DNA from: Chitinophagaceae bacterium
GTDB taxonomy: Bacteria; Bacteroidota; Bacteroidia; Chitinophagales; Chitinophagaceae
Assembly (NCBI GenBank): GCA_019638595.1
Contig: JAHBTJ010000003.1
Coordinates: forward strand, 292,539-356,538
DNA: 64,000 nt
Direction: 5' to 3'
Below the pieces are notes generated by a model that saw only the letters and a program-made list of their open reading frames with translations, ran no database searches and was not told the origin of the DNA. This document shows, piece by piece, positions 50,820 through 60,770 of the stretch (the first letter of the stretch is position 1; each line of letters begins with the position of its first letter). Both the position numbers and the translations under genes were made by a program.

Positions 50820-53084
50820 ATGAGGTATTTCTGCTGGTTGATCTTATTAACAGGGCTGCAGGGCGCTGCTATAGCACAGCAGCCGGTATTGCACGGAAGG
50901 GTAATATCCGGCGGGAGGCCGGTGCCGCACGCCAGCATCAGCATACAAGCACAAAAGGCAGGTACGGTCAGCGACAGTGCGGGTGTTTTCCGGGTATCCC
51001 TTCCCGCTTTTGGAAAGTATACTATTAAGGTGTCGGCAGTTGGATATATTACGTTCCTACAGGAGGTTGTAGTAAATGAGCCTGATCTCCCTCCTTTGGA
51101 AATGATGCTGACTCCTGTAAGCAGCGATCTCGCGGAGATCGTAGTTACGGGAACCATGAAAGAAGTAAGCCGTATGGAAAGTCCTGTACCGGTAGAGATC
51201 ATCACGCCCAAACTTTTTCAGAAAAACCCTGTGCCCGGTTTGTTTGAAGCGCTCAGCATGGTTAATGGAGTACAACCCCAGTTGAATTGCAATGTTTGTA
51301 ATACAGGGGATATACATATTAATGGGATGGAAGGCCCCTATACCATGATTTTAATTGACGGCATGCCTATCGTAAGCGCTTTGTCTACTGTGTATGGACT
51401 GAACGGTATACCCAATAGTATAGTTGAGCGGATTGAAGTGGTTAAAGGCCCCGGCTCCTCTCTCTATGGATCGGAGGCGATGGGCGGCATTATTAATGTT
51501 ATTACCAAAAACCCGGTTAAAGCTCCTGTGGTAAGCGCAGATATTTTTGCTACTTCGTGGCAGGAACTCAGCGCCGATGCATCGGTTAAGTTTAAAGCCG
51601 CGGGATCAACAGGGTTGCTGGGAATTAATTATTTTAGTTATGATCATCCGCTTGATAAAAATAAAGACGGGTTTACAGATGTAACGATCCAGAGCCGGAT
51701 ATCTGTTTTTAATAAATGGAATTTTGAAAGAAAAGACAACAGGCTTGCGAGCCTTGCGGCGAGATATGTATATGAAGACAGGTGGGGAGGCGAAATGAGC
51801 TGGAATAAGACCCTGCGTGGCAGCAATGATATTTACGGGGAAAGCATATATACCAACAGGTGGGAGCTGATAGGAATGTATCAATTGCCCGTAAAGGAAA
51901 AGATCATAACGCAAATTTCGCTGAACAGCCACGGGCAGAACAGTTGGTACGGTACAACTCCTTATATGGCCAAACAGCATGTGGCTTTTGCCCAGGTGTA
52001 TTGGGACAGGCAATTGGGAAAGGATCATAACTTTTTATTGGGAGGAGCCTACCGCTATACTTTGTACGATGATAATACGCCGGGCACTTCTTCGGCCGAC
52101 GGTTTAAAAAATGCAGCATCGCGTATTCCGCTGCCGGGTGTGTTTGTGCAGGACGAATGGGCACTGAATGACAAAAATACCCTGCTGATGGGCTATCGTT
52201 ACGATTACGACAGGCATCATGGCAGTGTGCATTCTCCCAGGCTTGCCTATAAATGGTCGCCCGCCGGCAACAGTACTATAAGGGCAAGTTTTGGAACGGG
52301 ATACCGGGTGGTTAACCTGTTTACGGAAGATCATGCAGCGCTTACAGGAGCCAGGGAAGTAGTAATAGCGGAGGCGCTGGATCCGGAGCGGTCGTATAAC
52401 GGTAACCTGAATTATGTGCTGAAGATCCCGATGCGCGATGCTTTTGCCGGGCTGGATGTAACAGGGTTTTATTCTTACTTTACCAATAAGATAGTAGGGG
52501 ATTTTTACGCGGATCCCGATAAGATCATTTACGATAACCTGAAAGGTCATGCAGTTTCAAAGGGTATTTCACTGAACGCAGACCTGAATTTCAGCTTTCC
52601 TTTAAAGATACTGGCTGGCGTTACTTATATGAAAGTATACCAGGTTGAAGATAAAAATGGGAACGGGATAATGGAAAAGTCGGTTCAGTTGAACGCACCG
52701 GAGTGGTCGGGCAACGCGGTGGTTACCTACACTTTGCCAAAGCAGTTCATTATTGATGTAACTGCTAAGTGGGACGGGCCAATGCGTTTACCCATATTAC
52801 CTGCTGATTATCGCCCGGAATATTCGCCCTGGTTTTGCATTGCCAATATCCAGGTAACCAAAAAAATGCAAAATGGCTTTGAAATATATGGAGGAATAAA
52901 AAACCTGTTCAATTTTGTACCAAAGGATCCTATCATGCGCCCCTTCGATCCTTTCGACAAAAATGTAAATGACCCCGTTACTAACCCTCATGGGTATACG
53001 TTCGATCCTTCTTATAATTATGCGCCGTTGCAGGGAATAAGAGGGTTTATAGGGATGAGGTATACGATGAAAAATAAGCGCTGA
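50820..53084 (+). CDS. TonB-dependent receptor for a metal or metal complex
   Basis: 754 residues with a signal peptide (1-19, ending GAAIA before QQPVL). It has a carboxypeptidase-regulatory-like domain (VISGGRPVPHASISIQ), the TonB-box region LAEIVVTGTMKEVSRMESP, and a plug with MILIDGMPIVSALST and IERIEVVKGPGSSLYGSEAMGGIINVITK. The barrel ends GFIGMRYTMKNKR. The plug contains an unusual Cys pair in QLNCNVCNTGDIHINGM, which could bind a metal or form a disulfide. The divergent DtxR-family gene and the operator in its own promoter indicate iron or manganese uptake under metal limitation. The exact substrate is not shown. Confidence 0.92.
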   Translation: MRYFCWLILLTGLQGAAIAQQPVLHGRVISGGRPVPHASISIQAQKAGTVSDSAGVFRVSLPAFGKYTIKVSAVGYITFLQEVVVNEPDLPPLEMMLTPVSSDLAEIVVTGTMKEVSRMESPVPVEIITPKLFQKNPVPGLFEALSMVNGVQPQLNCNVCNTGDIHINGMEGPYTMILIDGMPIVSALSTVYGLNGIPNSIVERIEVVKGPGSSLYGSEAMGGIINVITKNPVKAPVVSADIFATSWQELSADASVKFKAAGSTGLLGINYFSYDHPLDKNKDGFTDVTIQSRISVFNKWNFERKDNRLASLAARYVYEDRWGGEMSWNKTLRGSNDIYGESIYTNRWELIGMYQLPVKEKIITQISLNSHGQNSWYGTTPYMAKQHVAFAQVYWDRQLGKDHNFLLGGAYRYTLYDDNTPGTSSADGLKNAASRIPLPGVFVQDEWALNDKNTLLMGYRYDYDRHHGSVHSPRLAYKWSPAGNSTIRASFGTGYRVVNLFTEDHAALTGAREVVIAEALDPERSYNGNLNYVLKIPMRDAFAGLDVTGFYSYFTNKIVGDFYADPDKIIYDNLKGHAVSKGISLNADLNFSFPLKILAGVTYMKVYQVEDKNGNGIMEKSVQLNAPEWSGNAVVTYTLPKQFIIDVTAKWDGPMRLPILPADYRPEYSPWFCIANIQVTKKMQNGFEIYGGIKNLFNFVPKDPIMRPFDPFDKNVNDPVTNPHGYTFDPSYNYAPLQGIRGFIGMRYTMKNKR

Positions 53085-53126
53085 GAGGGCTGGGAGCTGT
53101 GGGCTATCAGCCGTCAGTCTATCAGC

Positions 53127-53218
53127 AATTTATAGTTTATAGTTTTTGGTTTATAGTTACAACCTCAAACAACAAACTATAAGCCACAAACCCGAAACGT
53201 CAAACCACAAACATCTCA
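53127..53218. repeat. Composite GTTTATAG / AACTATAA intergenic repeat
   Basis: Words TTTATAGTTTATAGTTTTTGG, then inverse words CAAACTATAAGCCACAAAC, after GCTATCAGCC words at 53102. It separates two convergent genes and can form an imperfect hairpin, so it may act as a bidirectional transcription barrier. Same family as near 22.95, 60.65 and 61.8 kb. Confidence 0.55.
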
Positions 53219-53238
53219 AATCAGCAATTACTTCATCG

Positions 53239-54243
53239 CTACTCAATGATCAATGGAGCAAAACGGCTGCTGGCGGTATCCGCGATTTTTCCTTCGTTGG
53301 TTTTATAAATAAAGTAAGCGGCCATATCTTCTCTTGCTTCCACAAACTCCAATCCTTTTTTTACGCCTAAAGCCATCAATACATTATCGTACGCGTCTGC
53401 GGTCATCGCATCTTTTGCAATTACCGTTACGCTTATCATTTCATTTTGTATGGGAAACCCTGTTGTAGCATCAATAGTGTGGCTGAATTTTTTTCCCTTG
53501 CTCTCATGAAATTTTCTATAGCTGCCCGAAGTAGTGACAGCGGCATTTTCCAATGTTATTATCTTCTGTATTACCGGTGCTTCATTTTCGTAGTTGCCCG
53601 GCGCTTCAACGCCTATTTTCATTTTTGATCCGTCTGGCTTTTTTCCTTCCGTTATTATTTCACCGCCTATTTCAACAATATAGCTGGATATATGCCGCTT
53701 TTTTAAAAAGCCGGCGATCACATCTACGCTGTATCCCTGCGCTATGCCATTTACGTCTACCGTAACACAGGGCTTTGTTTTTGAAAGGAAGTTTCCTGCA
53801 AGTGAAAGATTGCCTGTGCCAACACATTTCAGCAGCTTTTTAACAGCGCGTTTACCGGGATATTTTTTTACGTTTTCAGCGCCGAATCCCCAGGCTTTTA
53901 CCAATGGTTGTACGGTAATGTCAAAAACGCCGCCTGATTGTTTCCATACTTCTGCTGATTTATTGATCACATTTACAAAGTGGGAGTCTATTTCTATTCC
54001 GGTTGCGGACTGGTTAAAGCGATTGATACAGGACCCCGGTTTGTAGAGAGACATCGAATTGTCTATTACCTGCAGGATGCTGTCAACCTGGTGTTTTTTT
54101 ACAACACTATCGGCAGCATAATAAGTAATGTGATAGGTAGTGCCCTGCGCAAAGCCGGCAATTTCTATTTTTTGAATGTTGTTGCCGGTAAGTATGTTAT
54201 GCGCCAGCAGGTAGCTCCATAATAAGATCCATATAAGCCGCAT
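53239..54243 (-). CDS. ApbE-type FAD:protein FMN transferase
   Basis: 334 residues from the ATG at 54243; TTG at 54270 would add nine residues. A hydrophobic signal (LIWILLWSYLLAHNIL) exports it to the periplasm. ApbE attaches FMN covalently to Thr of target flavoproteins, using FAD and Mg. Hallmarks are MSLYKPGSCINRFNQ, VDVNGIAQGYSVDVI, YIVEIGGEIITEG, VTTSGSYRKF, HTIDATTGFP and the metal-binding MTADAYDNVLMALG. It is the last gene of a five-gene operon headed by a GMC oxidoreductase, 38 bp after the esterase. No obvious FMN-acceptor subunit (Nqr/Rnf or FMN-bind domain) is encoded in the window. Confidence 0.92.
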   Translation of the reverse strand: MRLIWILLWSYLLAHNILTGNNIQKIEIAGFAQGTTYHITYYAADSVVKKHQVDSILQVIDNSMSLYKPGSCINRFNQSATGIEIDSHFVNVINKSAEVWKQSGGVFDITVQPLVKAWGFGAENVKKYPGKRAVKKLLKCVGTGNLSLAGNFLSKTKPCVTVDVNGIAQGYSVDVIAGFLKKRHISSYIVEIGGEIITEGKKPDGSKMKIGVEAPGNYENEAPVIQKIITLENAAVTTSGSYRKFHESKGKKFSHTIDATTGFPIQNEMISVTVIAKDAMTADAYDNVLMALGVKKGLEFVEAREDMAAYFIYKTNEGKIADTASSRFAPLIIE

Positions 54244-54281
54244 AGAGACGGAGCAAGAAATGTTTAACAAAAGTGGTTGAA

Positions 54282-55175
54282 TTACCTGAAGCTTTCTCCT
54301 ATAAAAGCAAGCGCGTCAGTAATGCCTGTACGCCAGTATAGCCATGTATGGCCGCCTTCGCGTACCCTGTATTCATGCTTTACCAGCTTTTTGCGAAGCG
54401 CTATATGCAGCAGCGAATTGCCATTGAATAAAAAGTCGTCATCGCCGCAATCTATCCAGTAACGAACTTTGTTTAAGTCTGCTCCTGATTTTTCATCTAC
54501 TATTTTTAATATAGAATTAGCGTACCACGCTTTGCTCAGCCTTTCTTTTCCTTTTAGTCCTTTTCCATACAAGGGAGCCATTATCCTGTCCCACTGGGAG
54601 TCGGGCATCATCAGCATTTCTTCATCGCTGAAAACACCTGAGCTCAGGGGTGCGGCGGCAGCGAACGTATCGGGATATTTAAGGGCATATATCAATGTGC
54701 CATAACCTCCCATTGATAATCCTGCTACACCACGGAATCTTTTCTCACTCTTGATGCGGTATGTTTTTTCTATAGCCGGTATAAATTCCTGTATAAAAAA
54801 GTCCTCGTAACGTTCTTTGTTATCGTACGAATTAATGTACCAGCTTGAGTCGGCATCGGGCATTATAATGATCATTGGCGGGATCGTTCCGTCGGCAATT
54901 GCCTTATCGGCATACCTGTTCACTTCTCCAAACTGCAGCCAGGCTGTATTGTCATCCGTATATCCATGCAAAAGATATACAACCGGGTACGATCGTTGAG
55001 AAAGATCATAATCGGCAGGCAGGTACACAGAATAATTTACCTGCTTTTTTAAAATGCTGCTGCTTACTTTAGCGTACTCTATTACCTTGCCGGCAGGCTG
55101 CGCGAAAGAATACGATACGATACAACCTCCTGCCAATAGCAGGAATGTTACAATGGTTCTTACAGATGCTCGCAT
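54282..55175 (-). CDS. Secreted alpha/beta-hydrolase esterase (esterase D / CE1-like)
   Basis: 297 residues with a signal peptide (1-25, ending SYSFA before QPAGK). The fold shows VNYSVYLPADYD, VVYLLHGYTDDNTAWLQ, the nucleophile elbow GLSMGGYG (Ser154) and a late GGHTW that carries the catalytic His. This family includes feruloyl and acetyl esterases acting on plant polysaccharides and also S-formylglutathione hydrolases. Export favours the former. It lies within the GMC operon, 33 bp after the lipoprotein gene. Confidence 0.85.
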   Translation of the reverse strand: MRASVRTIVTFLLLAGGCIVSYSFAQPAGKVIEYAKVSSSILKKQVNYSVYLPADYDLSQRSYPVVYLLHGYTDDNTAWLQFGEVNRYADKAIADGTIPPMIIIMPDADSSWYINSYDNKERYEDFFIQEFIPAIEKTYRIKSEKRFRGVAGLSMGGYGTLIYALKYPDTFAAAAPLSSGVFSDEEMLMMPDSQWDRIMAPLYGKGLKGKERLSKAWYANSILKIVDEKSGADLNKVRYWIDCGDDDFLFNGNSLLHIALRKKLVKHEYRVREGGHTWLYWRTGITDALAFIGESFR

Positions 55176-55208
55176 AAATACAAAGGACTTTATGAACGCT
55201 GTGATGAT

Positions 55209-55757
55209 CTATTTGGGAGTAAAATTGTATTCCAGTACACGTTCCTCATAGTTGGCAAAAGTATATACTACCAGCACCCCGTTACGCCTGTCGAATGTAT
55301 ACCTGTTCCGGCTTTCGGTTGTTTCCTTTTTGTTCGCTTTTTTAAACCAGTTTTCAATATCGTGAATATTATGGTCGTATATCTTTATTTTACGAACCTT
55401 GCCTTCACTGATCTTACGCGTCATGTAATCGGTATTGCCTGTTACGGGGGTCCATATAGCGGGGCGGTATAAAAAGCTGCTGACTGTATGGCTGCTGTCG
55501 AAATTTACAAACAGCGTATCACCCAAATAGCCGTAAACATACCTTTCTCCCTGGTCGCTGATGTTTTTCCTGGTTGGTTCTCCAAATAATTTCATCGTTT
55601 CTCCCGGAGAAGTGATCCCTTTTTCAAGCTTTCGTACATTATCTTCCACTATAGGATGGTAAACGGCGAATGGGGTATTGGCGGGATTGTATTTAGGAGC
55701 GCATCCTGCTATCAAAAAAACAATGCATAAGGCATAAATCCATGAACGTGTTAACAT
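55209..55757 (-). CDS. Small lipoprotein of unknown function
   Basis: 182 residues from the ATG at 55757; the longer frame starts inside the preceding gene with GTG and is not used. The lipobox FLIAGC gives lipid-bearing Cys19. The part KGITSPGETMKLFGEPTRK resembles the BamE/SmpA-like fold (a transcript-like KGxT..EV...GxP pattern), but the resemblance is weak. Residues 90-182 are rich in charged beta-strand-like sequence. It is the third gene of the GMC operon, 28 bp after the subunit 3 gene. Confidence 0.75.
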   Translation of the reverse strand: MLTRSWIYALCIVFLIAGCAPKYNPANTPFAVYHPIVEDNVRKLEKGITSPGETMKLFGEPTRKNISDQGERYVYGYLGDTLFVNFDSSHTVSSFLYRPAIWTPVTGNTDYMTRKISEGKVRKIKIYDHNIHDIENWFKKANKKETTESRNRYTFDRRNGVLVVYTFANYEERVLEYNFTPK

Positions 55758-55785
55758 AGGAATGATGTTGTATGAAAAAATAGGG

Positions 55786-56454
55786 TTAACTGTAGCTTGC
55801 ACATTCTTTTAGTTCTTTTTCTGTATAGGCCAGGCCGTATTGTTTTAATACATCGTCGGGCACACCATTCCATTGATTGGGTTGATTGCCTGCATAGCCA
55901 ATATCTTCAATACCGATTTTAGAAGTATAAAAACCTGTACATACCAGGTCGCGCATCAGGTTAAAGAATGAAACGCCCTGCGACATCTCGGGCTTTGCTT
56001 TCCTGGGATAGGCGATATCATCCACTATCTGTATTCTCTGCGCGTCATCAATGTCTTTAAATGATTTTTGAAAACGGTTCAATGATTCCCTGTCCAGCCA
56101 TCGTAGCCCGCCGCGCACCGGTACCTGGTAGTGGGGCATATCCTTTACAATGAACTCAATAAATTCCGGCACCTTCGCATCCGAAGCATTGCCGCTTACC
56201 TCGTCTTTAGGAATGATGATATCTCCCAGTATCGTGATAAGCGCCATTTCGTGCGCGGTAAAGAAAGTATAGGAAGTTACATTTTTGTAATGATCTATTT
56301 CCGCCGGTTGCCTGTCGGGACCAGCTGCTGCCGGGGCAGCAGGGTTTGTATCCGTAACATTGGTTTTTTTGTCGGCAGGTTTGCAGGCGTCCAGCAACAT
56401 AGAAGTTGCCAATGAACCAACGCCTAATATTTTAAGAGATTTCCTTCTGTCCAT
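55786..56454 (-). CDS. Gluconate 2-dehydrogenase subunit 3 family protein
   Basis: 222 residues. The N-terminus ([19 protein letters not shown] then LDAC) has a twin-arginine-like motif and a lipobox, predicting a Tat-exported lipoprotein (Cys24). The core [38 protein letters not shown] is typical of subunit 3, followed by [17 protein letters not shown]. In the known enzymes the small subunit accompanies a GMC flavoprotein and carries it through the Tat pathway. Here the GMC gene is 29 bp upstream. Confidence 0.9.
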   Translation of the reverse strand: MDRRKSLKILGVGSLATSMLLDACKPADKKTNVTDTNPAAPAAAGPDRQPAEIDHYKNVTSYTFFTAHEMALITILGDIIIPKDEVSGNASDAKVPEFIEFIVKDMPHYQVPVRGGLRWLDRESLNRFQKSFKDIDDAQRIQIVDDIAYPRKAKPEMSQGVSFFNLMRDLVCTGFYTSKIGIEDIGYAGNQPNQWNGVPDDVLKQYGLAYTEKELKECASYS

Positions 56455-56483
56455 AGCAATAAATATATTAAAATGTCAGGAGT

Positions 56484-58226
56484 TTACAGGTTTTGTTTTT
56501 TCAGTTCGTCAATAATATACTCGGATGCCCGCATAGAAAGCGCCAGGATCGTCCAGGTAATATTTTTATCCGCCTGCGATGTAAAGGCGGCGCCATCTAC
56601 CACGAAAAGGTTTTTACAGTCGTGCGCCTGGTTCCATTTATTCAATGCGGATGTTTTAGGATCGTTCCCCATCCGGGCGGTTCCCGCTTCATGAATGATC
56701 TTACCCGGCGCTTCCAGTCCATAGTTGTTTTTAGGATCCACATCGCCCCCCCAGGTTACCACAGCGCCCAGGGCATGCATTATTTCCAGGAATGTTTCCT
56801 TCATATGTTTTGCCTGGGCTATTTCATGCTCTGTCCATTTTACATCAAACTTCAGCACCGGGATGCCATACCTGTCTACCACATTGGAATCAATATAGCA
56901 ACGGTTATCGTGCATGGCGAGCGCTTCGCCTCTTCCGCCCATGCCTACACTGGCACCATAAAAGAAACGCTGGTCTTCTTTTAATGAAGCGCCGTAACCG
57001 CCGGCTTCTTTCTGTTTACCATTTACCGGGTGTTTTCCATTCTGGCTCTGGATACCCATGCCAAAGCCATACCCCGGCATTCCCATTCCACCCCAATACT
57101 CTATATGATAGCCGCGGGTAAAGTTCAGTTTTTTATTGCCCTGTAACCACCAGGGAGTATACACGTGCATACCGCCTACACCGTCTTCGTTGTATCTTTT
57201 TCTTCCGAACAACTGTGGCAGGTAGCCGCCCAGCGATACGCCGGTAGAATCGTGCAGGTAACGTCCAACCACATCGCTGGAATTAGCCAGCCCGTTCGGG
57301 TGCGCTTTTGATTTTGAGTTGAGCATCAGGCGGGAGCTTTCGCAGGCGCTGGCTGCCAGTATCACTACTTTTCCCTTCACCTCGTATTCATTCATATCTT
57401 CCTTATTAATATAAGATATGCCGGTAGCCAACCCGTTTTCATCTGTTAATACTTCCCTTGCCATAGCATTGGCTATAACATCTATATTACCGGTAGCCAG
57501 GGCCGGGTTCACGAGTACCGAGCCGGAGGTAAAGTCTGCATAAAACTGGCAGGATCTGCCGCACTGGCCACAGTACACGCAGGCGCCACGTTCATTGTTA
57601 ATAGGCTTGGTTAACATAGATAACCTGCCGGGAATAACGGGTATACCAATCTTATTGGCTGCATTTTTTATAAAAAGCTCGTGCAGGCGTGGTTTGGGAG
57701 GCGGCAGAAAGTATCCGTCCGGTTCATCTTCCAGTCCTTCGTTGGTACCAAACACACCAATCAGTTGGTCCACCCTGTCGTAATAAGGCTTTATATCCGC
57801 ATAGCTTATGGGCCAGTCTTCGCCCAATCCGTCTATGCTCTTTCTTTTAAAGTCTTTGGGTCCCCAGCGCAGGGAGATCCTTCCCCAGTGATTGGTTCTT
57901 CCACCCATCATTCTTGCCCTGAACCAGTCCCATTCCGTGCCGGATGCTTTGGTATAAGGCTCCCCTTCAATGTCCCATCCGCCATAGCAGGCGTCAAAAT
58001 CGCCGAAGGGCCTGTATTTAGTGCTCGATCCCCGCCGGGGAGACTCGTAAGGCCATTTAAACTGTGTTATGTTTTTTTTAGGATCAAATAAAGGGCCCGC
58101 TTCCAGCAGGCATACTTTTACGCCTGCTTTTGCTAACATGTAAGAAGCCATTCCTCCGCCGGCTCCCGATCCAACAATAATTACATCATACGATTTCGGG
58201 TTAGTTTTAATCTGGAAGTCTCCCAT
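56484..58226 (-). CDS. GMC-family flavoprotein oxidoreductase (sugar/gluconate dehydrogenase large subunit type)
   Basis: 580 residues from the ATG at 58226; an extension to 58286 uses TTG and is not needed. The FAD-binding Rossmann motif is [22 protein letters not shown] (residues 14-35). Further features are [14 protein letters not shown], a Cys-rich [17 protein letters not shown] segment that could hold an Fe-S cluster or disulfides, [18 protein letters not shown], and the C-terminal HEAGTARMG and [20 protein letters not shown] with the catalytic His/Asn region. It has no signal of its own and is probably co-exported with the Tat-bearing small subunit. It oxidises a sugar or sugar acid at the periplasmic face. 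It heads a five-gene operon divergent from a gluconokinase. Confidence 0.92.
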   Translation of the reverse strand: MGDFQIKTNPKSYDVIIVGSGAGGGMASYMLAKAGVKVCLLEAGPLFDPKKNITQFKWPYESPRRGSSTKYRPFGDFDACYGGWDIEGEPYTKASGTEWDWFRARMMGGRTNHWGRISLRWGPKDFKRKSIDGLGEDWPISYADIKPYYDRVDQLIGVFGTNEGLEDEPDGYFLPPPKPRLHELFIKNAANKIGIPVIPGRLSMLTKPINNERGACVYCGQCGRSCQFYADFTSGSVLVNPALATGNIDVIANAMAREVLTDENGLATGISYINKEDMNEYEVKGKVVILAASACESSRLMLNSKSKAHPNGLANSSDVVGRYLHDSTGVSLGGYLPQLFGRKRYNEDGVGGMHVYTPWWLQGNKKLNFTRGYHIEYWGGMGMPGYGFGMGIQSQNGKHPVNGKQKEAGGYGASLKEDQRFFYGASVGMGGRGEALAMHDNRCYIDSNVVDRYGIPVLKFDVKWTEHEIAQAKHMKETFLEIMHALGAVVTWGGDVDPKNNYGLEAPGKIIHEAGTARMGNDPKTSALNKWNQAHDCKNLFVVDGAAFTSQADKNITWTILALSMRASEYIIDELKKQNL

Positions 58227-58371
58227 ACAGAAAATCTTAATTAGAAAGTTCTTTAAAAGTGTGCCTAAATGTAAGATTTTATCCAAAATGAGAACCTGTT
58301 TTTTTGTTTTTGTACTGGAAAAAAACTTTTAATGAATACATACCGCTTAATTTTAAAGCATAAATCAAATT

Positions 58372-59892
58372 ATGCCGCTAATAATAGGAGTAGATGTAGG
58401 AACAACCAATGTAAAAGTGATTGCATACGACAGAAAAAATGCTGTTGTTTTTAAAGACGCTGCCTCTTGTGCTATGATACAGTTATCGCCCGAAAAAGCG
58501 GAGCAGGATCCTGCACTTGTTTTGCAATGTGTTAGCGGGTTGATGAAAAAAGCTTTTGAGGAGGTGGGGCAGGATAAAATAGATGCTGTATGTTTTAGCT
58601 CGGCTATGCATAGCATGATCGTAATGGATAAGGAGGGTAATTGTTTAACGAACGCGTGGCTGTGGGGAGATACCCGGAGTGTGGCGGAAGATATTCAGTT
58701 GAGGAAAGATGGAGTTACAGATGAGTTATATAAAGAGACAGGGGTTCCTGTACATCCGGCGCTTCCCTTGTGTAAAATCGTTTGGTTAAAAAAGAAAGAG
58801 CCGGACTTATTTAGAAGGGCATATAAATTCATATCCATTAAGGAGTATATATTTTTCAAATTATTCGGAGTATATATTGTTGATCATTCTATAGCAGGGG
58901 CATCCGGTTTTTTGAACATACATAGCTTGTTATGGAGTGAGAAGGCACTAAATGTTGCGGGAATAAAAACCGGCCGGCTTTCGGCGGTTGTGGATGTTAC
59001 ACATGCTGAAACAAAGCTGAAAAAAGAATATGCGGATCTTTTTGGTTTGAAGAAAGAGATCCCTTTTATTATAGGTTCCAGCGATGGCTGCCTTGCCAAT
59101 ATAGGTACTGGCGTTTTTCATGCCACGGAAGCGGCGCTTACTATTGGTACCAGCGGCGCGGTAAGAACTACCGGCAGCCGGGTGGTGATCAATGAAAAGC
59201 CTACACTTTTTTGCTATCCTCTTACCAAAAATATATATATAAGAGGCGGTGCGATCAATAACGGGGGGCAGGTATTGCAATGGTTTTCCGGGTCGGTTAT
59301 GGATATGCCATTGTTATCGGGTGATGATTACGGGGCCTTTGTAAAGGAAGCCTTTAGTGTAGAAGCAGGGGCGGATATGCTTATCTTTCTTCCGTACCTG
59401 TGGGGAGAAAGAGCGCCTGTATGGAACGCGCAGGCGCGCGCTGTTTTTTTTGGCTTACATGCCATGCATACAAAACAACACCTGATGCGTGCGGTGATGG
59501 AAGGCATTAATTATGCGCTTTACGATGTGTTTAACGAAATAACAGAGAAAGAAGATAACATACAACAGGTTTTCGTGAGCGGAGGGTTTGTGCAATCGGT
59601 GGAATGGGTGCAGATGATAGCTGATATTTTTAATAAAAAAGTGGTTGTAACGGATGTGGCGGATGCTTCGGCAATAGGCGCTGCTATTGTTGGCTTGTAC
59701 GCTATAGGCGCTGTGCAGTCGCTGGATAAGGTGGAAGCTGCCACCGGTGTAGGAACTGAATTTATTCCTGATCAGAAAAATCATGAAATTTACCGGGGCA
59801 GGTTTGCTGTTTTCAGATCCCTGTACCAGGCGTTGAAAAACGAATTTCCAAAATTAGTGCCGGGGAATGGCAATTCGAAATTTGATATTTGA
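58372..59892 (+). CDS. gntK: Gluconokinase, FGGY family
   Basis: 506 residues. The phosphate-binding motif IIGVDVGTTNVKVIAYD at the N-terminus, CFSSAMHSMIVMD, WGDTRS, GVPVHPALPLCKI, IGSSDGCLANIGTG, LTIGTSGAVRTT and the C-terminal VSGGFVQSVEWVQMIAD are those of gluconate kinases in the FGGY family. It phosphorylates D-gluconate with ATP in the cytosol, feeding 6-phosphogluconate into the pentose-phosphate or Entner-Doudoroff routes. It diverges from the GMC/subunit 3 operon across 145 bp, consistent with use of sugar acids, though related substrates (e.g. xylulose-like) cannot be excluded. Confidence 0.85.
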   Translation: MPLIIGVDVGTTNVKVIAYDRKNAVVFKDAASCAMIQLSPEKAEQDPALVLQCVSGLMKKAFEEVGQDKIDAVCFSSAMHSMIVMDKEGNCLTNAWLWGDTRSVAEDIQLRKDGVTDELYKETGVPVHPALPLCKIVWLKKKEPDLFRRAYKFISIKEYIFFKLFGVYIVDHSIAGASGFLNIHSLLWSEKALNVAGIKTGRLSAVVDVTHAETKLKKEYADLFGLKKEIPFIIGSSDGCLANIGTGVFHATEAALTIGTSGAVRTTGSRVVINEKPTLFCYPLTKNIYIRGGAINNGGQVLQWFSGSVMDMPLLSGDDYGAFVKEAFSVEAGADMLIFLPYLWGERAPVWNAQARAVFFGLHAMHTKQHLMRAVMEGINYALYDVFNEITEKEDNIQQVFVSGGFVQSVEWVQMIADIFNKKVVVTDVADASAIGAAIVGLYAIGAVQSLDKVEAATGVGTEFIPDQKNHEIYRGRFAVFRSLYQALKNEFPKLVPGNGNSKFDI

Positions 59893-59965
59893 TATTCGAA
59901 ATACGGGGTTTATTTATGGTAAGGGAATCTCAAATCTCAAATTTCAAATCTGAAATCACTATCCG
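59880..59965. repeat. AAATTTGATATTTGATATTCG / CTCAAATTTCAAATC repeat
   Basis: Inverted and direct low-complexity words just after the gluconokinase stop, followed by AGCTGATAGCTAAC at 59974. Same family as near 1.15, 29.8, 37.8 and 62.2 kb. No terminator of standard type is present. Confidence 0.45.
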
Positions 59966-60004
59966 GAATTAATAGCTGATAGCTAACTAATTAAAATTCT
60001 GAAT

Positions 60005-60622
60005 ATGCCAACTACCGACAAACGCATTGATACCTATATTAACAAAGCGGCGCCTTTTGCGCAGCCTGTTTTAAAACACCTGCGCGGATTGGTACATCAA
60101 GCATGCCCTGGTGTAACGGAAACCATTAAATGGGGGTTCCCGCATTTTGAATACAGCGGAGAGATTGTATGTAGTATGGCTTCATTCAAACAGCATTGTG
60201 TTTTTGGTTTCTGGAAAGCAGCGATCATGAAAGATCCTGACCGGGTACTTACTCTTTTTGAAAAAGCATCTATGGGACATCTTGGGCGCATCACTTCTAA
60301 AAAAGACCTGCCCGGCGATCGTATTTTAAAAAAATACATTAAAGAAGCTGCAGCACTGAACGAAGCGGGGGTAAAACTGCCATCGCGTACTGCTGCAAAA
60401 CCGGCAGCCGGCTCACTTGAAGTTCCAGACTATATTAAAGTTGCTCTAAAGCAAAATAAAAAAGCAGCAGCCGTTTTCGAAGCTTTCAGCCCCAGTCATA
60501 AAAAAGAATACATACAGTGGATAACAGAAGCTAAAACAGAACCTACCCGTGAAAAAAGGATCAACACGATGCTGGAGTGGCTGGAAGAAGGAAAACCTAT
60601 GCACTGGAAATATGTGAAGTAA
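60005..60622 (+). CDS. DUF1801 / YdeI-like protein
   Basis: 205 residues. The N-terminal DUF1801 domain (about 1-115) contains VLKHLRGLVHQACPGVTETIKWGFPHFEY and KQHCVFGFWKAAIM. The C-terminal OmdA/YdeI-type helical tail (about 135-205) contains VPDYIKVALKQNKKAAAVFEAFSPSHKKEYIQWITEAKTEPTREKRI. It is cytosolic and its biochemical role is unknown. In related proteins the domain is associated with stress or peptide resistance. It stands alone between two repeat-filled gaps. Confidence 0.85.
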   Translation: MPTTDKRIDTYINKAAPFAQPVLKHLRGLVHQACPGVTETIKWGFPHFEYSGEIVCSMASFKQHCVFGFWKAAIMKDPDRVLTLFEKASMGHLGRITSKKDLPGDRILKKYIKEAAALNEAGVKLPSRTAAKPAAGSLEVPDYIKVALKQNKKAAAVFEAFSPSHKKEYIQWITEAKTEPTREKRINTMLEWLEEGKPMHWKYVK

Positions 60623-60629
60623 CGTGGAA

Positions 60630-60720
60630 AATGTTTGTAGTTTGAGGTTTGTGGTTTTAACTATAAACTAAAAACTCTAAACCATAAATTGCTGAAAGCT
60701 GACTGCTCATAGCTGATAGC
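60630..60720. repeat. Composite GTTTGTAGTTTGAGG / AACTATAAAC repeat
   Basis: GTTTGTAGTTTGAGGTTTGTGG, inverse AACTATAAACTAAAAAC and GCTGATAGCTCAG words in the 148-bp gap after the DUF1801 gene. Same composite as near 22.95, 53.1 and 61.8 kb. Confidence 0.55.
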
Positions 60721-60770
60721 TCAGTATCACCGTTCAGATTTATGCTCTGGATTTTTAAATAAGATTTACC

